Positions 1-7,239 of a DNA stretch of 10,598 nucleotides are shown here, piece after piece. A program made the position numbers and the translations under genes. Origin of the DNA: Fredricksoniimonas sp964643325 (GTDB taxonomy: Bacteria; Omnitrophota; Gorgyraeia; Zapsychrales; Fredricksoniimonadaceae). The stretch spans positions 1-10,598 of the forward strand of contig CAZXSE010000028.1 of assembly GCA_964643325.1 (NCBI GenBank), written 5' to 3'. The notes beneath the pieces were generated by a model. That model was not told where the DNA came from. It searched no databases and saw nothing but the letters and a program-made list of their open reading frames with translations. Positions within the stretch are counted from its first letter, which is position 1; every line of letters starts with the position of its first letter.

Positions 1-29
1 ACATTACTATATTATATATGGCTAATACT

Positions 30-58
30 TTGACAAGAGTGCTGTCTTAGTTAAATCT
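30..58 (+). promoter_or_regulatory. candidate sigma-70 promoter upstream of guaA
   Basis: A perfect TTGACA -35 hexamer lies at 30-35 in an AT-rich leader. The -10 is poor: TTAAAT at 51-56 with a 15-base spacer is the best match, and the 17-base position (53-58) reads AAATCT. The AT-rich run at 1-25 could be an upstream element. Transcription from here would give a guaA leader of about 130 bases. No purine riboswitch core or other recognisable aptamer is visible in that leader. The -35 is convincing and the -10 is not. Confidence 0.35.
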
Positions 59-93
59 CCATAAGTACTTCAAGTTGCTAGTCTTGTGTCATT

Positions 94-130
94 AGGCCAG
101 CATTATAGGCATTGTTTTCAGGGCCTTTTT
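94..130 (+). terminator. weak hairpin plus T-run in the guaA leader
   Basis: AGGCC at 94-98 pairs with GGCCT at 122-126, and T127-T130 continue a five-base T-run that starts inside the 3' arm. The stem is only 5 bp and the loop is 23 bases, so it is weak. It could be the tail of an upstream gene outside the window, an attenuator between the candidate promoter and guaA, or chance. Confidence 0.2.
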
Positions 131-195
131 GATGGTTGTTTTGATGAGATTGTGGAAAAATGATCGGAAGTTAACTTCGGAGAAAGTGGATCGTT

Positions 196-2025
196 ATGGC
201 CAAAGCTGTCAAGAAATCCGTCAAGAAGCCCGTTAAGAAGCTCGTGAAGAAGCCGGTCATCAAGAAGCTGGTCAAAAAGGCGGCTGTGAAAAAGCCTGTC
301 AAGAAAGCTGCCAAGAAGCCTGTTTCCGTTCTCGTCAAGAGGCCGGCACCGCAGCCTTTCAAGCATCCCGGGCGGCCCATGTTCAAGAAAAAGAACGGGT
401 TCCGTAACGGTTTCATGGAGCGCCAGAAGGTCACACTCCTGAAGGGGTCTTCCAAAACATTGAACATCAAGGTCAGGCAGCTTAAGACCAAGGATGTCAT
501 TCTCGTCCTTGATTTCGGGTCGCAATATACGCAGTTGATCGCGCGGCGCATCCGCGAGAACAAGGTGTTCAGCCGCATCATGCCGTTCAATACGCCGGCA
601 CAGCAGATCAAGGAGATCGGCCCCAAGGGTATCATTCTTTCCGGCGGGCCCATGAGCGTTTATGACAAGGACGCTCCGCATCCGGACAAGGCGATATTTA
701 CGCTGGGCATCCCGATCCTGGGCGTGTGTTACGGCATGCAGGTCATGACGCAGATGCTCGGCGGTAAGGTCAACAAGTGCAAGGACCGTGAATACGGCCG
801 CGCCGAGCTTTTCGTTGACGGTAACCGCGACCTTTTTGTGAACCTTCCCACGAACCTGACATCGTGGATGAGCCACGGTGATGAGATCATTCAGGTTCCG
901 TCGGGCTTTGAAAAGCTGGCGCATACGCTCAATAATAATTGCGCGGCCATGGGGAACCGTTCGAAGAAATTCTACGGAGTGCAGTTCCATCCCGAGGTTG
1001 TGCATACCCAGCGGGGAACGCAGATCCTGCAGAACTTCGTGATGCAGGTGTGTGGATGCCTGCCGCGCTGGACCATGGACCGCTTTATCGATGCTTCCGT
1101 GCGCAAGATGCAGGAAGATGTCGGTAAGAAGAAGGTCGTGCTCGGCCTTTCCGGCGGGGTCGATTCATCTGTGGCCGCGGTGTTGATCCACAAGGCAATT
1201 GGCAATAACTTGCACTGCATCTTCGTTGACAATGGGCTGTTGCGCAAGAACGAGGTCGCATCCGTCCAGAAGACATTCAAGGGTTATTACAAGATCAATC
1301 TGACGGTGATCGACGCGCAGAAGCGTTTTCTTGATGAGCTTAAAGGCGTCGCTGATCCCGAAGAAAAACGCAAGATCATCGGGCGCGTGTTCGTCGAGGT
1401 GTTCCAGGAGGCGGCCAAGAAGATCAAAGGTGTTGAGTTCCTCGGTCAGGGCACGCTGTACCCGGACGTGATCGAATCTATCTCTCCGACGGGCGGGCCA
1501 TCTGCCGTCATCAAGAGCCACCATAATGTGGGCGGGCTTCCCAAGAGCCTGCAGTTGACATTGATCGAGCCGTTCCGCGATCTTTTCAAGGACGAGGTCA
1601 GGGTCATCGGCAAGCATCTGGCGGTGCCCGAGTCCATCCTCAAGCGTCAGCCGTTCCCGGGTCCGGGCCTGGCCATCCGCATTCTGGGTGATGTGACGGA
1701 GGAGAGGCTTGCGATCCTGCGTGAAGCCGATGAGCGCGTGCTGGAAGAGATGAAGCGCGCCGGGCTTTACACCGAGGTGTGGCAGTCGTTCGCGGTGCTG
1801 TTGCCGATCAAGACCGTCGGTGTCATGGGCGATCAGCGCACCTACGAGAATGTTATTGCGCTACGCTGTGTCAATAGCGTTGACGGCATGACAGCGGACT
1901 GGGTGCATTTGCCGTATGATCTGATGGGTAAGATCTCCAATCGTATCATCAATGAAGTTCGCGGTGTCAACCGTGTGGTTTACGACATCAGTTCAAAGCC
2001 GCCGGCGACCATCGAGTGGGAATAA
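196..2025 (+). CDS. guaA: GMP synthase (glutamine-hydrolysing) with Lys-rich N-terminal extension
   Basis: Converts XMP to GMP using glutamine and ATP, the last step of de novo guanine nucleotide synthesis in the cytoplasm. The class I glutamine amidotransferase domain begins near residue 100 (VLDFGSQYTQ). Its nucleophile is Cys178 in GVCYGMQ, with His265 and Glu267 in FHPEV. The ATP-pyrophosphatase P-loop SGGVDSS is at 319-325. The dimerisation domain ends in the family-typical KPPATIEWE. The conserved part is about 510 residues, the normal family length, but the protein is 609 residues because of a ~97-residue basic extension. The first 49 residues hold 20 lysines, mostly as KK pairs every four residues. 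The start at 196 has GGAG 13 bases upstream. Internal ATGs at 379 and 415 lack a better ribosome site and would leave part of the extension. A strong terminator follows the gene. The enzyme identity is certain; the role of the tail is unknown. Confidence 0.97.
   Translation: MAKAVKKSVKKPVKKLVKKPVIKKLVKKAAVKKPVKKAAKKPVSVLVKRPAPQPFKHPGRPMFKKKNGFRNGFMERQKVTLLKGSSKTLNIKVRQLKTKDVILVLDFGSQYTQLIARRIRENKVFSRIMPFNTPAQQIKEIGPKGIILSGGPMSVYDKDAPHPDKAIFTLGIPILGVCYGMQVMTQMLGGKVNKCKDREYGRAELFVDGNRDLFVNLPTNLTSWMSHGDEIIQVPSGFEKLAHTLNNNCAAMGNRSKKFYGVQFHPEVVHTQRGTQILQNFVMQVCGCLPRWTMDRFIDASVRKMQEDVGKKKVVLGLSGGVDSSVAAVLIHKAIGNNLHCIFVDNGLLRKNEVASVQKTFKGYYKINLTVIDAQKRFLDELKGVADPEEKRKIIGRVFVEVFQEAAKKIKGVEFLGQGTLYPDVIESISPTGGPSAVIKSHHNVGGLPKSLQLTLIEPFRDLFKDEVRVIGKHLAVPESILKRQPFPGPGLAIRILGDVTEERLAILREADERVLEEMKRAGLYTEVWQSFAVLLPIKTVGVMGDQRTYENVIALRCVNSVDGMTADWVHLPYDLMGKISNRIINEVRGVNRVVYDISSKPPATIEWE
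211..318 (+). repeat. in-frame KK-x-V tetrad repeat in the GuaA N-terminus
   Basis: Residues 6-41 of GuaA are nine Lys-Lys pairs spaced four or five residues apart (6-7, 10-11, 14-15, 18-19, 23-24, 27-28, 32-33, 36-37, 40-41), with Pro, Val, Ala or Leu between. At DNA level this is an imperfect repeat of AAGAAG-plus-two-codon units. It resembles the basic tails of histone H1 and of bacterial HU variants in style, which is a compositional comparison and does not show homology. Lys codons are mostly AAG, as in the rest of the gene, so it does not look freshly acquired. Confidence 0.85.
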
Positions 2026-2042
2026 AACAGCAACCTTGACCT

Positions 2043-2090
2043 AACCCCCGGGAATCGTGCCATCGCGCGCGATCCCCGGGGTTTCTTTCT
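2043..2090 (+). terminator. rho-independent terminator between guaA and dnaE
   Basis: The left arm at 2043-2057 pairs with the right arm at 2070-2083 through about 13 pairs, with one bulged C (2049) and one A-C mismatch. The loop at 2058-2069 is itself GC-rich and partly palindromic. The T-rich tail TTTCTTTCT covers 2082-2090. The tail ends four bases before the dnaE ATG, so the terminator occupies the place where the dnaE ribosome site should be. The only Shine-Dalgarno-like run, GGGG at 2078-2081, sits inside the 3' arm. Confidence 0.8.
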
Positions 2091-2093
2091 GAT

Positions 2094-5000
2094 ATGCCTT
2101 CAGATTTCATCCATCTTCATGTGCACACCCAGTACAGCCTTCTCGACGGGGCATGCCGCCTCAAGGACCTTGTAGAAAAAGCCAAAGCGTATGAGATGCC
2201 AGCCCTTGCCATGACCGATCATGGCAATATGTTCGGCGCCCTTGATTTTTATGAGGAGGCCAAACACGCGGGGGTCAAGCCCATCATCGGCTGTGAAGTG
2301 TATGTGGCGCCCGGCGCCCGGCAGGAACGTTCGGGCGATCAGCGCTCCACGGCGCACCTTGTCCTTCTGGCGAAAGATGCCGTAGGGTATGCCAATCTGA
2401 TGAAGCTTGTTTCTGCCGGGTACACCGACGGGTTTTATTACAAGCCGCGCATTGATAAAGAACTTTTGGCTGCCCACGCCAAAGGTCTGATCGGATTATC
2501 AGCCTGTCTTAAAGGCGAGATCCCGAAAAAGTTGTGCGCCGGAAAATATGACGAAGCGCTTGCCGCAGCGGATGCTTATCGCCAGATCTTTGCGCCCGGG
2601 GATTTTTATCTGGAGGTGATGGAGCACGGGCTTTCCGAACAAAGGAACGCCAACGAAGGCCTGCTGCGGCTTTCGCGCGAGATGTGCCTGCCTTTGGTTG
2701 CGACCAATGATGTTCATTATCTGGAATATGCCCATGCCCAGGCCCATGAGACGTTGTTGTGCATCCAGACCCAGACGACGCTTGCCGATCCCAAGCGCAT
2801 GCGCATGAATTCCGACCAGTTCTATTTCAAGAGCGCCCAGGAGATGGCGGCGCTCTTTGCGTGGGCGCCGGAAGCGCTGTCGAACACCATGGCGATCGCG
2901 GAGAAGTGCAATCTGAAGCTCAATTTTGACAAATATCATGTGCCGGAATATCCTTGCCCGTCGGGAAAGACCAAGGAGACTTATCTGAGGCATCTGTGCC
3001 TCGAGGGCGCGCAAGAGCGTTATGGTAACACGGTGCCGGAGAATGTCCTGAAGCAGCTTGATTTTGAGCTGAGCGAGATCGACAAGATGGGGTTCATCGG
3101 GTATTTCCTGATCGTCTGGGATTTTGTCCATTATGCCAAGAGCCAGGGGATCCCCGTTGGGCCGGGGCGCGGGTCCGCGGCCGGGAGCATTGTCAGTTAC
3201 CTCTTGGGCATCACGGACCTTGACCCCATCAAGTATTCGCTGTTCTTCGAGCGGTTCCTTAATCCCCAGCGTGTGAGCATGCCGGATATTGATATTGATT
3301 TCTGTTTCGAACGCCGCAACGAGGTCGTTGATTATGTGACGCAGAAATACGGCCGGGAGAACGTGGCGCAGATCATCACCTTCGGGACTATGCAGGCCAA
3401 GGCCGTAGTGCGCGACGTAGGCAGAGCGCTCGGCCTGCCGTATGCTGATGTGGACCGTATCGCCAAGCTCATTCCCGACAGGATCATGGACGATAATGGC
3501 GAAGCCGTGCACGTGACCCTTGACCGGGCCATTGATATGGAGCCGCAGCTTGAGGAGTTGATCGCGAGCGATGATACAGCGCGGCGCCTGATGGAGATCG
3601 CGCGCGTGCTGGAAGGCCTGACGCGCCACGCGTCGGTGCACGCGGCGGGTGTTGTGATCGCTGATAAGCCGCTGATCGAATATGTGCCGCTTTACAAGGT
3701 TGACGATCAGATCACGACGGCCTATACGATGAAGGGCATCGGGAAGATCAAACTTTTGAAGATGGACTTTTTGGGCCTTAAGACGCTGACCCTCGTCCAG
3801 GACGCGGTGCGTATTATTAAAGAAACCCGCGGAGTCGCTCTGGATATTCGCAAGCTCCCGCTGGATGATAAAAAGACTTATGAACTTTTGGACCGGGGTG
3901 AGAGCGCCGGCGTGTTCCAGGTGGAAAGCGACGGGATGAAGAACCTTCTGGTCCGTAGTCAGCCGTCGGAATTTGAGGACATTATCGCGCTGCTGGCGCT
4001 TTACCGCCCGGGGCCGCTGGGCAGCGGCATGGTCGATGATTTTATCAGGCGCAAGCGCGGGGAAGCTCCCGTCGAGTATATGCATCCCAAGCTGGAGAAG
4101 GTCCTCAAGAACAGCTACGGGGTCGCCATCTACCAGGAACAGGTCATGCAGATGACGAGCGAACTTGCCGGGTTCTCGCTGGCCGAGGCCGATAACCTGC
4201 GCCGCGCCATATCCAAAAAGAAAAGTGATGTCATGGCGAAAGTGCGCGCGTCTTTCGTCGAGGGTTGCGCACGTGTCAGCGGCATTCCTGAGGAAGAAGC
4301 GAACAACCTGTTCGATCTTATCGACAAGTTCGCGGGTTACGGGTTCAACCGCTCGCATTCCGCGGCGTACGCGCTTATTACATATCAGACCGCGTATCTT
4401 AAAGCGAATTATCCCGTCGAGTTCATGTGCGCGCTCTTGACGAACGAACGCAATGATCTTGATAAGATCGTGGATTATATCAAGGCCACGGAAGCCATGG
4501 GGATCAAGGTCCTGCCGCCGGATGTCAATGAGAGTCAGCCTTTGTTCGCCGTGGTCGGTAAGAGCGCGATCCGTTACGGCCTTCTAGGCATCAAGAATGT
4601 GGGAGCAGGGGCCATTGATTCCATCATTGCCGAGCGCGCGAAGAACGGCCGCTTTACATCCGTCTTTGATCTGTGCCGGAGGGTCGATCTGCATGCCTGC
4701 AATCGCAAGGTCCTGGAATCACTGATCCGCTGCGGCGCCTTCGACAGTTTCGGGGCCAAGCGGTCGCAGATGGCCGCCGTCCTCGACGAGGCGCTCAATG
4801 GCGGGGCCATTCGTCAGAAAGACGCGCACATCGGGCAACTGTCGTTCTTTTCCATGGAAAGCGACGCGGGAGGATTCTCCGCTGAGCCTGATATTCTTCC
4901 GGAAATGAAAGAATGGCCGCAGCAGCAGCTTTTGGCGTCGGAGAAAGAACTTCTCGGTTTTTATTTGAGCGGGCATCCGCTGGACCGGTATGTTGTCGAG

Positions 5001-5570
5001 ATCCAGACCTTTACCAATGCCACGACGGCCAAGATCCCCGGCATGATGGAGAATCAGTCGCTCGCCATGATCGCCATGATCACGGATGTCCGTTATACGG
5101 TGACCAAGAGCCGCGGGGAGCGGATGGCGATCCTGACGCTTGAGGACCTTGAGGGCGCGGCCGAGGCGGTGGCGTTTCCTGAGGTGTTCAAGGAGGTCCA
5201 GTCGCATATCAAGGAGGGCGCTATCATTGTGGTCAAGGGCAAGGTTGTTGCGCGCAAGGGCAGGGATGGCAAGCCGTCGGGTCCGCGCAACTTGATCATC
5301 GATGAACTGCGCGATATCAATGAGATATACCAGCTTGTGAGGCTGATCCGCATCGACATGACCAAGGGCGGGCCGGAGGCATTGACCCTGATCAAAAAGA
5401 AGCTTGAGCGTTTTCCCGGGGACACGCCCGTTCAGCTGCAGATCGACACCCGCAATCACCGCAGCATCGAGATCAAGGTCGGGCGCGACCTTTATGTGAC
5501 GCCCAGTGAGGTGTTGATGGACGAGATCAAGTCGGTGGCCGGGGAAGGCTCTTTCCGGGTCGTCCTGTGA
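2094..5570 (+). CDS. dnaE: DNA polymerase III alpha subunit (DnaE1 type)
   Basis: Catalytic subunit of the replicative DNA polymerase. At 1158 residues it matches the usual DnaE1 length. The PHP domain comes first, and its predicted metal ligands look complete: H9 and H11 (HLHVH), D18, H43 (TDHG), E68 (GCEVY), H88, C138, D206 and H208 (TNDVH). The polymerase palm has D400 and D402 in PDIDIDF and the third Asp at D558 in KMDFLGL, equivalent to E. coli D401, D403 and D555. A helix-hairpin-helix lies near 830-850 (GIKNVGAGAI). A clamp-binding motif QLSFF is at 915-919, followed by LLGFYLSGHPLD. The OB fold runs from about 989 to 1075, and a C-terminal domain follows. The start is fixed by the near-universal N-terminus (HLHVHTQYSLLDG), although no free Shine-Dalgarno precedes it and a terminator hairpin abuts it. 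No own promoter is evident, so expression may depend on read-through from guaA. A terminator follows. Confidence 0.97.
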   Translation: MPSDFIHLHVHTQYSLLDGACRLKDLVEKAKAYEMPALAMTDHGNMFGALDFYEEAKHAGVKPIIGCEVYVAPGARQERSGDQRSTAHLVLLAKDAVGYANLMKLVSAGYTDGFYYKPRIDKELLAAHAKGLIGLSACLKGEIPKKLCAGKYDEALAAADAYRQIFAPGDFYLEVMEHGLSEQRNANEGLLRLSREMCLPLVATNDVHYLEYAHAQAHETLLCIQTQTTLADPKRMRMNSDQFYFKSAQEMAALFAWAPEALSNTMAIAEKCNLKLNFDKYHVPEYPCPSGKTKETYLRHLCLEGAQERYGNTVPENVLKQLDFELSEIDKMGFIGYFLIVWDFVHYAKSQGIPVGPGRGSAAGSIVSYLLGITDLDPIKYSLFFERFLNPQRVSMPDIDIDFCFERRNEVVDYVTQKYGRENVAQIITFGTMQAKAVVRDVGRALGLPYADVDRIAKLIPDRIMDDNGEAVHVTLDRAIDMEPQLEELIASDDTARRLMEIARVLEGLTRHASVHAAGVVIADKPLIEYVPLYKVDDQITTAYTMKGIGKIKLLKMDFLGLKTLTLVQDAVRIIKETRGVALDIRKLPLDDKKTYELLDRGESAGVFQVESDGMKNLLVRSQPSEFEDIIALLALYRPGPLGSGMVDDFIRRKRGEAPVEYMHPKLEKVLKNSYGVAIYQEQVMQMTSELAGFSLAEADNLRRAISKKKSDVMAKVRASFVEGCARVSGIPEEEANNLFDLIDKFAGYGFNRSHSAAYALITYQTAYLKANYPVEFMCALLTNERNDLDKIVDYIKATEAMGIKVLPPDVNESQPLFAVVGKSAIRYGLLGIKNVGAGAIDSIIAERAKNGRFTSVFDLCRRVDLHACNRKVLESLIRCGAFDSFGAKRSQMAAVLDEALNGGAIRQKDAHIGQLSFFSMESDAGGFSAEPDILPEMKEWPQQQLLASEKELLGFYLSGHPLDRYVVEIQTFTNATTAKIPGMMENQSLAMIAMITDVRYTVTKSRGERMAILTLEDLEGAAEAVAFPEVFKEVQSHIKEGAIIVVKGKVVARKGRDGKPSGPRNLIIDELRDINEIYQLVRLIRIDMTKGGPEALTLIKKKLERFPGDTPVQLQIDTRNHRSIEIKVGRDLYVTPSEVLMDEIKSVAGEGSFRVVL

Positions 5571-5576
5571 CCCGAC

Positions 5577-5604
5577 GGGGCCCCAAAAGGGGGCCTAATT
5601 TCTT
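5577..5604 (+). terminator. rho-independent terminator after dnaE
   Basis: GGCCCC at 5579-5584 pairs with GGGGCC at 5590-5595 across an AAAAG loop, and a G-T pair can extend the base. The T-rich tail TAATTTCTT follows. It begins seven bases after the dnaE stop and lies directly upstream of the next promoter, so it separates two transcription units. Confidence 0.8.
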
Positions 5605-5605
5605 G

Positions 5606-5634
5606 TTGACACTCTAAAGCCTTGTTGATACGAT
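5606..5634 (+). promoter_or_regulatory. sigma-70-type promoter of the nucleoid protein-hisS-aspS operon
   Basis: A consensus -35 TTGACA is at 5606-5611. After an ideal 17-base spacer comes TACGAT at 5629-5634, a 4/6 match to the -10. Transcription would start near 5641, leaving a short 5' leader of about 23 bases with no room for a T-box or riboswitch. The location between a terminator and an excellent ribosome site supports it. Confidence 0.7.
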
Positions 5635-5648
5635 AGTTACAAAATTTC

Positions 5649-5655
5649 AGGAGGT
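5649..5655 (+). promoter_or_regulatory. strong Shine-Dalgarno site of the HU/IHF-family gene
   Basis: AGGAGGT is a full-length match to the anti-Shine-Dalgarno sequence, with eight bases between it and the ATG at 5664. It is the strongest ribosome site in the window, which fits an abundant nucleoid protein. Confidence 0.85.
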
Positions 5656-5663
5656 TTTACCTT

Positions 5664-5936
5664 ATGACCAAGAAAGATATTGTTGTCAAGATCACGGACA
5701 TGACCGGCATTAAGCAGGTCGACGTCAAGAAGATCGTCCAAAAGACATTTGATGTCATTATTGACAGTTTGAATCGTAATGAGAAGGTTGAACTGCGCAA
5801 TTTTGGCGTGTTCAAGATCAAGGAACGCCGCGCCCGTCTGGGGCGCAACCCGCGCACCGGGGACAGCGTGCCTGTTCCGCCGCGCCGCGTGGTCGTTTTT
5901 AAACCCGGCCTTGAGATGAAACAGAAGATCAAATAA
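5664..5936 (+). CDS. HU/IHF-family nucleoid DNA-binding protein
   Basis: A 90-residue DNA-bending protein of the HU/IHF family that would act as a dimer on the chromosome. The start (MTKKDIVVKI) and the helical dimerisation region are typical. The core reads ELRNFGVFKIKERRAR, then the arm signature GRNPRTG at 60-66 with the intercalating proline at P63, then RRVVVFKPG at 74-82. The arm and the RRVVxFKPG ending look closer to IHF subunits than to classical HU, but whether it forms a homodimer or pairs with a partner cannot be told here. It heads the operon with its own promoter and a near-perfect ribosome site, and its stop codon is one base from the hisS start. Composition matches the neighbours. 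Confidence 0.93.
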   Translation: MTKKDIVVKITDMTGIKQVDVKKIVQKTFDVIIDSLNRNEKVELRNFGVFKIKERRARLGRNPRTGDSVPVPPRRVVVFKPGLEMKQKIK

Positions 5937-5937
5937 C

Positions 5938-7239
5938 GTGAAGATCTCTTCTCCCCGCGGCACCAGCGATATTCTTCCCGGGCAGGCCGCTGCATGGCAA
6001 ACCCTTGAGCAAAAAGCCAGAACGCTTTTTAACACATACGGTTATAGCGAGATACGGACCCCTGTCTTTGAAGAGACCGGCCTTTTCAAACGTTCCCTGG
6101 GCGAAACAACCGAAGTCGTTAACAAACAGCTTTTAGAGGTCAAGAGCCAGCGTGCCGGGACATCTGAAGACGCTGCTTTTGCGTTGCGCCCCGAGGGTAC
6201 AGCGCCTATCGTGCGCGCGTATAATCAGTATGACCTGGGGCGCGAAGCGTTCTTATCAAAACTCTTTTACATTGGAGCAATGTTCCGCGGCGAGCGTCCT
6301 CAAAAAGGACGACTGCGTCAGTTCCATCAGATCGGTGCCGAGGCGATCGGGCGGGGAGCGGACCATCCGCTCCTGGATGCCGAAATGATCGCCTTGAGCG
6401 TTGAACTTCTCAAGTCTTTCGGGGTCAGGGATTTTAAGCTCAGGATCAACAGCCTTGGCAGCGCCGATGATAAACAAAAGTTCGCGGATTGGCTGAGGGC
6501 AGAGCTCAAGGGCAAGATCGATCATTTGAGCGACGATGCCAAGAGCCAGTACGAGCGCAATGTTTTCCGCCTGCTTGATTCCAAAGACCAGGCTTGCAAA
6601 GATCTGATCAAAGAGCTGGATATCGGCACGCGCCATTTGTCAGAGGCGGGGCTGAAATATTTTGAACAGGTGCGCCAGGGGCTTGATCAATTAGGTGTGG
6701 CGTATGAAGTTTCTTCGCACTTGGTGCGCGGGTTGGATTATTACACGCATACGGTCTTTGAGATCTCGTGCGCGAGCCTGGGTGCGCAGGACGCGCTCGG
6801 CGCTGGCGGACGGTACAATGGCCTCATCGAGCAGTTGGGCGGTGGGGACCGGCGTTTTCCCGAGGCTGTGGGGGCCATAGGTTTTGCGTTGGGCATGGAA
6901 AGGATCCTTCTGGCGCTCGAGGCGCAGGGTGCGCCTGCAGCAACGATGCGCGGGCTGGATGTTTTTGTCGTGGCGGGCAAGCCGGAGTTCGAGGCGGATG
7001 TTTTTGCCCTTGTTCATGAGTTGCGCGCGCATGGCATTGCCGCGGATATGGATTTCGGAAAAGCCCGCGCCGTGAAGAAGCAGTTCGAGCAGGCGAATAA
7101 AACAGGCGCCCGTTACGCGCTTGTTATTGATGAAGAAGGAAAAAAGAATGCGGCTGTTGTGGTCAAGAACATGGCCACCGGCGATCAGATGGCGGTGGCG
7201 CGCGGCGGCATCGTTGAACACTTAAGAAAGGCTTTATAA
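5938..7239 (+). CDS. hisS: histidyl-tRNA synthetase
   Basis: Class II aminoacyl-tRNA synthetase that activates histidine with ATP and charges tRNA(His) in the cytoplasm. The 433-residue length is normal. Family marks appear in order: N-terminal PRGTSDILP (6-14), motif 2 around R117 (FRGERPQKGRLRQFHQ), the histidine-binding loop LVRGLDYYT (262-270), GAGGRYNGL, and motif 3 with R322 (GFALGMER). The C-terminal anticodon-binding domain runs from about 340 to the end. The GTG start at 5938 is chosen because it gives the canonical N-terminus. It lies one base after the preceding stop and has only a weak AGAAG upstream, so translation is probably coupled to the nucleoid protein. The TAA stop overlaps the aspS ATG by one base. 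No T-box is present. Confidence 0.97.
   Translation: MKISSPRGTSDILPGQAAAWQTLEQKARTLFNTYGYSEIRTPVFEETGLFKRSLGETTEVVNKQLLEVKSQRAGTSEDAAFALRPEGTAPIVRAYNQYDLGREAFLSKLFYIGAMFRGERPQKGRLRQFHQIGAEAIGRGADHPLLDAEMIALSVELLKSFGVRDFKLRINSLGSADDKQKFADWLRAELKGKIDHLSDDAKSQYERNVFRLLDSKDQACKDLIKELDIGTRHLSEAGLKYFEQVRQGLDQLGVAYEVSSHLVRGLDYYTHTVFEISCASLGAQDALGAGGRYNGLIEQLGGGDRRFPEAVGAIGFALGMERILLALEAQGAPAATMRGLDVFVVAGKPEFEADVFALVHELRAHGIAADMDFGKARAVKKQFEQANKTGARYALVIDEEGKKNAAVVVKNMATGDQMAVARGGIVEHLRKAL

Noticed and set aside
59..195. Purine riboswitch or other aptamer upstream of guaA
   Set aside because: None of the conserved junction or loop sequences of the purine riboswitch are visible, and there is no compact multi-stem fold that I can see.
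118..1005. Minus-strand open frame of 295 codons opposite the start of guaA
   Set aside because: Its composition (Leu/Asp-rich) is the mirror of the Lys-rich tail and amidotransferase codons, and no domain is recognisable. It is a shadow of guaA.
2499..4358. Long open frame of 619 codons on the minus strand inside dnaE
   Set aside because: It lies wholly within a confidently identified polymerase gene, its translation shows no family motifs, and such frames are expected opposite GC-rich genes.
5571..5663. T-box or amino-acid leader controlling hisS and aspS
   Set aside because: The leader before the first gene is about 23 bases, and hisS starts one base after the nucleoid protein, leaving no space for such an element.
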